Assembly (NCBI GenBank): GCA_947480015.1
Contig: CANKBS010000032.1
Span: 1-36,529, forward strand
Origin: Sphingobacteriaceae bacterium
GTDB taxonomy: Bacteria; Bacteroidota; Bacteroidia; B-17B0; Aurantibacillaceae
DNA: 36,529 bases
Direction: 5' to 3'
Under the pieces are notes generated by a model. It was not told the DNA's origin and ran no database searches. It was given only the letters and a program-made list of their open reading frames with translations. Shown in pieces: positions 27,217 to 33,773 of this stretch. The first letter of the stretch is position 1; every line of letters begins with the position of its first letter. The translations under genes and the position numbers were made by a program.

Positions 27217-27398
27217 AAATTAGAGATTAAAGATTGCAGATTGCAGAGGTTATACTAAAAACTAAACACTTAACATTAAACACTTAATATTAAACACTAA
27301 TAACTAAGCACTAAAAATGAAAAAAACCGAAACCCTCTTGCAGCTGGGTCACGGTTTTCGGGGACATGAAAAAACAATCTTCAATAAGTTCTATTCCA

Positions 27399-27532
27399 TT
27401 ATTTTTTATCTTTCATTACTTTATCATTCGTCAGATCAATGGTTTCTTCCGGGGGTTTTATTTTAATTCCGTTCTCATCTATTTTAATATCGGCTTCTTT
27501 GTTTTTCACATGAATGCCTTTATCGTTAATAC
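27399..27532 (-). other. 48-residue -1-frame continuation of the PspC protein
   Basis: Immediately after the A7 run the -1 frame encodes 'IDKVSINDKGIHVKNKEADI' and continues to 'NDKVMKDKK' before TAA at 27399-27401. The composition is charged and patterned (two 'I.D.GI..K' units), as expected of real protein, and it follows directly from the 0-frame end. Either a programmed or transcriptional slip, a recent frameshift, or a homopolymer sequencing error joins it to the upstream gene. Confidence 0.6.
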
Positions 27533-29230
27533 TTACTTTATCGATTTTTTTGTATCCGAATCAGTTTCTTCATCCTCATGTTTATCCAGATCCTTACAGT
27601 CAATACAACGCAAGCCCCGCTCTGTCATGATCCAGAGGCGACCAACCATATCCCCTTCCCAGGTATTGGAGGTGTTATCAATATCATTTAATACGTACTT
27701 CACACTTTCATCAAAATAAATAACTTTTCCTTTTGGCAGTTTTAATCTCAAATCAAGTACCTGTTTTCTGAATTTTGCATCCGTAAGCACCGTGAAAATT
27801 TCATCAAACAGTAAGTCCGAACCTTTCTGCTTAAAATTATAGTTTATCAATTTCGCATTCTCATTCGCCTCTCGCTTATCCACCCCACGGGCACTTCTGG
27901 TAACCGTTAACTCAATGCTGTCTGAATTACTTTCTGTAACGGTTAATCTGGCGAAGCCAATAATACTCAAATGTTTATTACGCTCGCCAATCATATAATG
28001 ATCACCATGCTTGTTGATGTTTGTTTCAATGTCATCAGCATTATCTAAACTAAGTTCATTTAAGTGAAGCGATGCCGGATTTATTTTTATCCGCAACGTA
28101 TCTCCCGTATTATGCAAAATATAAGCTTCTTTAGACTTCGCATTTTCATTGAACTGTTTTAACGTGATTACGGTGACATAAAAACCAAGAATGAGGCCAC
28201 TGGCCCATAAAATACCCAGACTTAAATTCAGCCAACGGTTATTATAGTTGATTTTAAATAACAATTTGATACCACTGTATAGCAAGGTAAACACCGGTAT
28301 TCCGACTACAATTATTAAAGCAAGTATGGCCAAGGTATAATCGGAAGAAGAGGCAAAAATGACCGACTTCCAATTGGTGATGTTGGTATTTGAATTAATT
28401 ATTGAAATACCCATCACCCCGGCCAGATAGCCAATGAGCAACACCACCCCTATCACAATTAAAAATAAACCAATTAATCTACCTATCACATTAAAAATTC
28501 CATTTAACACGGCTGCTATATTAGAACGGACCGTTTCGCCGTAATTAGCATTTCTGAAATCGCGCCCGTATTGATTCATGCGACTTTTGGCATTGGCCGA
28601 TTCGTTGTGAAAGGTTTTGTGCATGCGGTTTTTTACATCCGCAGCTTCCTCTTTAAAAGACTGAAAAATAGTATTTACATTCGCTGCCTCGCCACGCATG
28701 GCAAATTTATCGGCCGTTGTTTTAGCTTCAGGAATAATGATCCACATAATAATGTAAACCCATAAACTTAAGCCGCCAAAAAAAACGAGTAAAAACATGG
28801 CTAAACGCACCCATACCGTATCCATATCAAAGTAAGCCGCTAAACCGCTGCATACCCCGCCAATAGCCTTTTCATCGGCGTTACGGAACAAACGGCGTTT
28901 AATCTTCTCCTGACTGTAACCCGCGTCCGAATCGTTTTTCGATTCATTACTTTCCGATTTGCTTTGTTCCTCTCCAAACTCTTCGGGTTTACCCATCACC
29001 CCTATTACATAGTCCACATCGGACATTAAAACAACTTGTTTGCCGCTGTTAATCTTACTTTGTAATAACTCGGCAATACGCGCTTCAATATCGCCCATAA
29101 TTTCGTTACCACCATCGGTTTTACTGAAATAGCCATTAATGGTGCTCAGGTAGCGACTCAAACTATCGTAGGCATCCTCTTCAATGTGAAAAATGATCCC
29201 GCTGATGTTTATTGTGACTGTTTTATTCAT
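27533..29230 (-). CDS. PspC-domain membrane protein
   Basis: 565 aa in the 0 frame. N-terminal 95 residues are a soluble domain typical of Bacteroidota PspC proteins ('TVTINISGIIFHIEEDAYD', 'GDIEARIAELLQ'). The PspC domain follows (about 110-170, 'RRLFRNADEKAIGGVCSGLAAYFD', 'WVRLAMFLLVFFGG'). Three or four membrane spans lie around 150-350, and the C-terminal 200 residues are beta-rich. PspC homologs take part in envelope-stress responses. The last codons ACA AAA AAA TCG contain an in-frame A-AAA-AAA heptamer, then a premature-looking stop. It starts 11 bases after the PadR gene. Confidence 0.9.
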   Translation of the reverse strand: MNKTVTINISGIIFHIEEDAYDSLSRYLSTINGYFSKTDGGNEIMGDIEARIAELLQSKINSGKQVVLMSDVDYVIGVMGKPEEFGEEQSKSESNESKNDSDAGYSQEKIKRRLFRNADEKAIGGVCSGLAAYFDMDTVWVRLAMFLLVFFGGLSLWVYIIMWIIIPEAKTTADKFAMRGEAANVNTIFQSFKEEAADVKNRMHKTFHNESANAKSRMNQYGRDFRNANYGETVRSNIAAVLNGIFNVIGRLIGLFLIVIGVVLLIGYLAGVMGISIINSNTNITNWKSVIFASSSDYTLAILALIIVVGIPVFTLLYSGIKLLFKINYNNRWLNLSLGILWASGLILGFYVTVITLKQFNENAKSKEAYILHNTGDTLRIKINPASLHLNELSLDNADDIETNINKHGDHYMIGERNKHLSIIGFARLTVTESNSDSIELTVTRSARGVDKREANENAKLINYNFKQKGSDLLFDEIFTVLTDAKFRKQVLDLRLKLPKGKVIYFDESVKYVLNDIDNTSNTWEGDMVGRLWIMTERGLRCIDCKDLDKHEDEETDSDTKKSIK

Positions 29231-29241
29231 TGTAAATTTTT

Positions 29242-29625
29242 TTATTGGTTAAAGGTTTTCCCCAGTTCAATTGTTTTATTTACAGCCGCAACAAGTTCCA
29301 GCCAAGAGAGCTGCAGTTCTTTCAGATACTGTTCGCCTATTTCGGTTAGTTTGTAATATTTTCTGGGCGGGCCGCTGCTACTTTCTGCCCAGCGATAACC
29401 GAGTAAGCCGGTGTTTTTTAAGCGGGTAAGCAAAGGGTAAAGGGTCCCTTCAACCACCACCAGTTTGGTTTCCTTTAATGTATCAATAATCTCTGTAGGA
29501 TAGGCATCCCCTTGTTTGAGTATAGACAGGACGCATAATTCGAGGACCCCCTTTCGCATTTGTGCCTGAGCGCCGGCCTTTTCTGCAGGGCTTGCACCTT
29601 TTGTTGTCTGATCTGAGTTGTCCAT
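29242..29625 (-). CDS. PadR-family transcriptional regulator
   Basis: 127 aa. Winged-helix PadR signature: 'KGVLELCVLSILKQGDAYPTEIIDTL', 'VVEGTLYPLLTRLKNTGLLGYRW' and 'SGPPRKYYKLTEIGEQYL'. PadR proteins are usually repressors released by a ligand and often regulate their own operon, commonly beside PspC genes in this phylum. A 9-bp palindrome with a 5-base spacer lies upstream of the operon's first gene and overlaps the -33 region of its promoter, a likely operator. Cytoplasmic. Confidence 0.95.
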   Translation of the reverse strand: MDNSDQTTKGASPAEKAGAQAQMRKGVLELCVLSILKQGDAYPTEIIDTLKETKLVVVEGTLYPLLTRLKNTGLLGYRWAESSSGPPRKYYKLTEIGEQYLKELQLSWLELVAAVNKTIELGKTFNQ

Positions 29626-29702
29626 TTTAGTGTTTTTATCGTTCTAGTCGTTTAGTAGCGCCAACGTAATTCTAAATCAGGTGATGATTCACGATTTAAA
29701 AT

Positions 29703-30053
29703 TCAATTCACCGAGTGCAGCACATCCTTGTTTTGTTTGGTAAGCTGCACTTTCGAAAACTGTTTTTCAATTTCGGTTTTTAAACTTTTATCCGCCGTTT
29801 TGGCGAATACAAAATTAAGCTTCCCATTTTTATCCGTCGAGAAAAGCACTTCTACTTTATTGTTTTGTAAAATACGCTCCTCGTAATACGGCATTAAAAT
29901 GCGTGGAAATTTAAAATAGTCTTTAATGGTTTTAGTGGTCTCGCTGCTTACCGTGTTTGAAACCAAAGCATTTGTTGCCTTAATGAAGCCGATCGAAAAA
30001 ATCAAACTGCTTATAAGAAGGGCGTGTTTGAGGGTGTTGATCCTTGTTTTCAT
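29703..30053 (-). CDS. Small exported protein, first gene of the PadR-PspC operon
   Basis: 116 aa with a signal peptide (about 1-29, ends near ATNA). The mature part contains 'VEVLFSTDKNGKLNFVFAKTADKSLKTEIEKQF', a beta-hairpin plus helix that resembles TonB C-terminal-like periplasmic segments, but no confident family call. It lies 77 bp upstream of padR on the same strand and is nearest to the promoter and palindrome, so it is probably regulated with PadR and PspC. Confidence 0.7.
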   Translation of the reverse strand: MKTRINTLKHALLISSLIFSIGFIKATNALVSNTVSSETTKTIKDYFKFPRILMPYYEERILQNNKVEVLFSTDKNGKLNFVFAKTADKSLKTEIEKQFSKVQLTKQNKDVLHSVN

Positions 30054-30155
30054 TTTTATTTTTTCAGGTTTCTTAGCTTGTGCGCTTTTAAAGCGTTTTT
30101 TTTAAGAAGCTTTTGTTGAACGTCAGTACTTTTATACCATAGCTATTAGGCCATA

Positions 30156-30198
30156 CAAACATACAACAAATTAACAGTACTATGTAACGCATAGTACT
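30156..30198 (-). promoter_or_regulatory. Promoter and palindromic operator of the PadR-PspC operon
   Basis: Minus-strand -7 box TATGTTTG (+ strand 30156-30163, matches TAnnTTTG). Just upstream is a perfect inverted repeat AGTACTATG-TAACG-CATAGTACT (30176-30198) covering the -33 region. A second palindrome CTGTTAATC-TATT-GATTAACAG lies at 30215-30236. Position over the promoter suggests repression, by PadR most likely. The remaining gap to 30651 shows no gene. Confidence 0.6.
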
Positions 30199-30651
30199 AA
30201 AATTTGTGAATTTACTGTTAATCTATTGATTAACAGTGTTATTATTTTTTGTTTGTTTTTATTTTATATGGGTTTTAGGGCAATTCTTAAAATTATTCTT
30301 TTTTTTGGCACCTACTCCTGCCCCTCCTTCTTAGCGTGATAGTGATAAATTACTACAAAGAAAATCATCTAAGGGCTAATAACTTTAGGCCATGTTTTTC
30401 CTCTAAGGATTATAAACGTATTAAAAAACCGCTTCCTATGCGGCATTATTTACCTGCATGTGTTCGGCAGATCATAAGCAAGGTGTAATAAAAAGGTTCT
30501 TGAAAGAAAAACAAAAGCTGAATCATGAACGTTCTATGAAATAAATTTATCGCTAGGATATTCGCCTCTAGTAAACAAAATACGTTTTACACTAAACATT
30601 ATAAAACCAATATTTTATCTCTAGGAATCGGTAAGACTTCGCGTTAAAAGA

Positions 30652-31929
30652 TCAGGCTTCCACAAACAAAGGGTACTTCGCCATCATGGTATTCACCTTC
30701 TTTTTAATTTTGGCGAGTTCTTTTGGATTTTCTCTGTTTTTTAAAACCTGATCGATCAGATCAACCACCTTTAAGCAGTCTTTTTCTTTTAAGCCACGGG
30801 TCGTAATAGCGGCTGAGCCTATGCGGATGCCGGAAGTCACAAAAGCCGATTTATCATCAAATGGCACCATGTTTTTATTCACTGTAATATTTACGTGTTC
30901 AAGGGCAGCAAGCGCCTCCTTGCCACTTAACTTTTTATTACGCAAATCAATTAAAAACATGTGGTTATCGGTTCCCATAGAAACGATGTGATATCCCAGA
31001 TGCTCAAAACCCTTGGCCATAGTTTGGGCATTTTTAATGACTTGAATGCAATAGTGCATGTATGCATCGGTTAAGGCTTCACCAAAAGCAATGGCTTTAG
31101 CGGCAATCACATGTTCGAGCGGGCCTCCTTGAATACCGGGGAATACAGCCATATCCAATAAAGTGCTCATCATTTTGATTTCACCTTTTGGGGTTTTTTC
31201 ACCGTAAGGATTTTCAAAATCTTTACCCATCATAATGAGTCCACCACGCGGGCCGCGCAGGGTTTTGTGGGTGGTGGTGGTAACAATATGACAATGTGGT
31301 AGTGGATCGGATAAAATTCCTTTGGCTATTAAACCGCTTGGGTGAGAAATATCGGCCAATAAAAGTGCGCCAACACTATCGGCAATGCGACGTAAACGGG
31401 CATAATCCCAATCGCGGGAGTAGGCACTGGCACCGCAAACAATGAGTTTTGGCTTTTCTGCTTTTGCGGTAGCTTCTAATGCGTTATAATCAATTAATCC
31501 GCTTGCTTTTTCAACACCATAAAAAACAGGTCGATATAATTTGCCGGAGAAATTCACCGGAGAGCCATGCGTGAGATGTCCGCCATGAGAAAGATCCAGG
31601 CCTAAAATAGTATCGCCGGGCTTTAAGCAGGCCAGCATAACGGCCGCATTGGCTTGTGCACCCGAGTGTGGCTGCACATTTACCCAAGCGGCGCCAAATA
31701 ATTCTTTAGCCCGGTCAATGGCCAATTGTTCAACTTTATCAACTACCTCACAACCGCCGTAATAACGTTTAAAAGGCAAGCCTTCGGCATATTTGTTGGT
31801 GAGTACAGAGCCCATGGCCTGCATCACTTGTTTGCTCACATAATTTTCGGAGGCTATGAGTTCGATGCCGGTAATTTGGCGCTGCTGTTCTTCTTTAATT
31901 AAATTGAAGATGACGCTATCTTTTTTCAT
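30652..31929 (-). CDS. glyA: Serine hydroxymethyltransferase
   Basis: 425 aa. Interconverts serine and glycine with tetrahydrofolate, feeding one-carbon metabolism. PLP-binding Lys is K222 in '[15 protein letters not shown]' (E. coli K229). Other hallmarks: '[10 protein letters not shown]', '[12 protein letters not shown]', '[10 protein letters not shown]' and '[16 protein letters not shown]'. Full-length, with no odd residues in the active site. Its ATG overlaps the end of the upstream membrane-protein gene by 14 bases, indicating translational coupling. Confidence 0.97.
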   Translation of the reverse strand: MKKDSVIFNLIKEEQQRQITGIELIASENYVSKQVMQAMGSVLTNKYAEGLPFKRYYGGCEVVDKVEQLAIDRAKELFGAAWVNVQPHSGAQANAAVMLACLKPGDTILGLDLSHGGHLTHGSPVNFSGKLYRPVFYGVEKASGLIDYNALEATAKAEKPKLIVCGASAYSRDWDYARLRRIADSVGALLLADISHPSGLIAKGILSDPLPHCHIVTTTTHKTLRGPRGGLIMMGKDFENPYGEKTPKGEIKMMSTLLDMAVFPGIQGGPLEHVIAAKAIAFGEALTDAYMHYCIQVIKNAQTMAKGFEHLGYHIVSMGTDNHMFLIDLRNKKLSGKEALAALEHVNITVNKNMVPFDDKSAFVTSGIRIGSAAITTRGLKEKDCLKVVDLIDQVLKNRENPKELAKIKKKVNTMMAKYPLFVEA

Positions 31930-32398
31930 AAGGAGAGTTTTTATAAAGTTTTTCTGAAGCCAATAAAATTAAACAAATAATTGGAGATTGTGCAATGCCC
32001 ATTAGCCAGCGACTGAGGGTATATTCATCATCTTGTAAGCGATCGTTAAAAAAGTAACCAAAGGTCATTGAGCCGACAGCTAACAGCAACATGATGGCAT
32101 AGGTATAAAGTAGAATTTTAATCAAAATAGGCGAATCGCTTAATTTTTTGAGCGCGAAATAATTGGCCCATAAAAAAAAACTCAACCAAATAAGGGTTAA
32201 CAGGTATTTGGCATAATACAAACCGTCGTAGGAAAACTTTTGAAAGATCTGCATAAGCGGTGCTACAGCTAACATGGTTTCGCGGTTATAATACTTTCGG
32301 TAAAGAATATTATTGATCTGCACAAAGAAAAATTCCCTGAAATAGCCCAAAACAGCGAAGATGAGAAAGACGAGTAAAAAGTATTTAAATTTTTTCAT
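31916..32398 (-). CDS. Four-span membrane protein upstream of glyA
   Basis: 160 aa from the ATG at 32398 ([16 protein letters not shown]). The frame extends upstream to 32506 but the added residues come from the repeat element at 32426 and are not credible. Four hydrophobic segments (about 5-21, 58-82, 90-117, 132-155). No family recognised. It overlaps glyA by 14 bases, so the two are translated together; a functional link to glycine metabolism is not implied by the sequence. Confidence 0.75.
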   Translation of the reverse strand: MKKFKYFLLVFLIFAVLGYFREFFFVQINNILYRKYYNRETMLAVAPLMQIFQKFSYDGLYYAKYLLTLIWLSFFLWANYFALKKLSDSPILIKILLYTYAIMLLLAVGSMTFGYFFNDRLQDDEYTLSRWLMGIAQSPIICLILLASEKLYKNSPYEKR

Positions 32399-32425
32399 TA
32401 ACCGAAGAGTTTGGCATGTTTTTTT

Positions 32426-32545
32426 ACCACATAGATACATAGTTAGCATAGTTTTCTGCGTGCCTAAAGCTAAGTGACACATAGGAATGTTTCGCGAGCG
32501 AAACATTTTGCTTGGCCAAATGACCCCCTTTATTATTTATGTGGT
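32426..32545. repeat. MITE/REP-like element with ACCACATAG ends, copy 2
   Basis: Starts ACCACATAGATACATAG (32426) and ends TATGTGGT (32538-32545). Inside is a perfect hairpin AATGTTTCGC-GA-GCGAAACATT (32486-32507). It shares the left end and the hairpin half with copy 1 at 26085. Confidence 0.5.
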
Positions 32546-32607
32546 TAAATAGGCGCAACCTGCTTATATTTCCTTATATCGCTTATGTGGTTCCAATTGG
32601 CTAACTC

Positions 32608-32637
32608 CTTATATGACCTTATGTTCCTTATATGGTT
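32608..32637. repeat. Left copy of a 30-bp direct repeat flanking the 88-bp array
   Basis: CTTATATGACCTTATGTTCC followed by TTATATGGTT. An identical 30-bp copy lies at 32899-32928, one on each side of the tandem array. Confidence 0.75.
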
Positions 32638-32875
32638 CACCCTTCGACAGGCTCAGGGTGACGGTTAAATGGTTTAAAAATGGTTTAAAATAGTTCAAAA
32701 AAGTGTTCAAAGGTTTAAAGTTGTTCACCCTTCGACAGGCTCAGGGTGACGGTTAAATGGTTTAAAAATGGTTTAAAATAGTTCAAAAAAGTGTTCAAAG
32801 GTTTAAAGTTGTTCACCCTTCGACAGGCTCAGGGTGACGGTTAAATGGTTTAAAAAAGCGGTTCAAAAGGTTGAT
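32636..32875. repeat. 88-bp tandem repeat, about 2.6 copies
   Basis: Units start with TTCACCCTTCGACAGGCTCA at 32636, 32724 and 32812. The first two are essentially identical over 88 bp; the third breaks off after GGTTTAAAAAA. Each unit carries a 6-bp hairpin CACCCT...AGGGTG, and the rest is built from GGTTTAAA-like hexamers. No ORF in the array is credible. Confidence 0.9.
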
Positions 32876-32898
32876 TCGTCCAAAAAATTTAAGCTTTT

Positions 32899-32928
32899 CT
32901 TATATGACCTTATGTTCCTTATATGGTT
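32899..32928. repeat. Right copy of the 30-bp direct repeat
   Basis: Identical to 32608-32637, 291 bases apart. It overlaps the 3' end region of the exosortase gene (its stop is at 32900-32902), so one repeat copy forms the tail codons of that gene. Confidence 0.75.
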
Positions 32929-33454
32929 TAGTTGGTTCAGAAGCGAACTTATTCACCCACAGCATCCACAAGCCAAAAATAAAGGAATAAACCAAAAAAG
33001 TAAAGGTAAAGGTATGGTTAAAATTGAGGTAGTGGGGGTAAGCATTTGCAATCATAGCCAGGGCTACTACCCTTAGGATATTGATCACATGGATAATGAT
33101 AATACCCAGTGGCACAAACCAGAATTTATGTTTTTGATTGCCGGGATAGGCTATGATGAACACGGCAAATAAAGTAAACAAGGTAATGGCATTACAGTTG
33201 GAGCCCACCCAAACACCGTTTGAGCCATCGATGCCGATTACCTGGTAGTCGTGATCTTGAAGTACTTTAAAGGTTTTGTATCCGATATCCATTAAAACAA
33301 CATCGGCTGAATTAATAATAAAACCAATAAAGGCTTGGTCGTAATAGGTATACCGTTTTACAACGAACTGGTAAATGAGATAGAGAAGGAAGTATAAACT
33401 ACCTGCTGTGATGATAAATCGTACAAAGGCATTGGATTTGGCAAAGGCCTGCAT
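32900..33454 (-). CDS. Exosortase/archaeosortase-family transpeptidase (XrtX/XrtF-like)
   Basis: 184 aa from the ATG at 33454. The open frame runs to 33808, but that part overlaps the sorting-signal gene in another frame. About seven membrane segments. The catalytic triad of the family is present: Cys C87 in 'GSNCNAI', Arg R128 in 'NILRVVAL' and His H147 in 'NFNHTFTF'. Exosortases cleave small C-terminal sorting signals at the membrane and are tied to exopolysaccharide loci. The gene begins 12 bp after the stop of the 74-aa sorting-signal protein, so they are an operon and very likely enzyme and substrate. Confidence 0.88.
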   Translation of the reverse strand: MQAFAKSNAFVRFIITAGSLYFLLYLIYQFVVKRYTYYDQAFIGFIINSADVVLMDIGYKTFKVLQDHDYQVIGIDGSNGVWVGSNCNAITLFTLFAVFIIAYPGNQKHKFWFVPLGIIIIHVINILRVVALAMIANAYPHYLNFNHTFTFTFLVYSFIFGLWMLWVNKFASEPTKPYKEHKVI

Positions 33455-33465
33455 AAGGCTGGGTT

Positions 33466-33690
33466 TTAGGAGTCCCGCAAAGCTTTTTTCCGGGAATCGA
33501 TCATTTTTTTGGCAGCATAAATACCACCGGCAACAATTAAAAATGTTATTCCGCCATCGATGGGAACGCAGGGTGGTGGCCAACAAGCAGGGCCTCCCGT
33601 AGTTCCACCCGGCGGTGGAGCAGGAGCCGCAAGAATTAGCTGATAAACAAAAAGTAATAATGCTGTAAAAAAACCTTTGACTGTTTTCAT
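33466..33690 (-). CDS. Tiny exosortase substrate with PID-type C-terminal sorting signal
   Basis: 74 aa. Layout: signal peptide (1-22), a Gly/Pro/Cys-rich linker (APPPGGTTGGPACWPPPCV), the motif PIDGG at residues 43-47, a membrane span (48-60) and a Lys/Arg tail (KKMIDSRKKALR). This is the tripartite PEP-CTERM-like architecture; I recall the Bacteroidota variant being called PID-CTERM. If the signal peptide is removed and the sorting signal is cut near PID, only about 20-25 residues remain. It precedes the exosortase by 12 bp. Confidence 0.85.
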   Translation of the reverse strand: MKTVKGFFTALLLFVYQLILAAPAPPPGGTTGGPACWPPPCVPIDGGITFLIVAGGIYAAKKMIDSRKKALRDS

Positions 33691-33747
33691 TATAAGATAC
33701 GAATTTATAAAAAAACCCTAAACTCCACAACATTAGTATTAAAACTT

Positions 33748-33755
33748 TATATTTG
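33748..33755 (+). promoter_or_regulatory. -7 box for the Wzc-like gene
   Basis: TATATTTG matches TAnnTTTG exactly. It overlaps the first possible TTG start (33753), so the translated start must be downstream. Confidence 0.55.
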
Positions 33756-33773
33756 TTAATTAAAAAAAATAAG

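Noticed and set aside
27366-27719. 117-codon + strand ORF at the end of the PspC gene
   Set aside because: It is antisense to the PspC C-terminus and its -1-frame extension and shows no family pattern.
32834-33076. 80-codon + strand ORF across the repeat array and the exosortase 3' end
   Set aside because: It is antisense to a well-supported gene and composed of repeat-derived codons.
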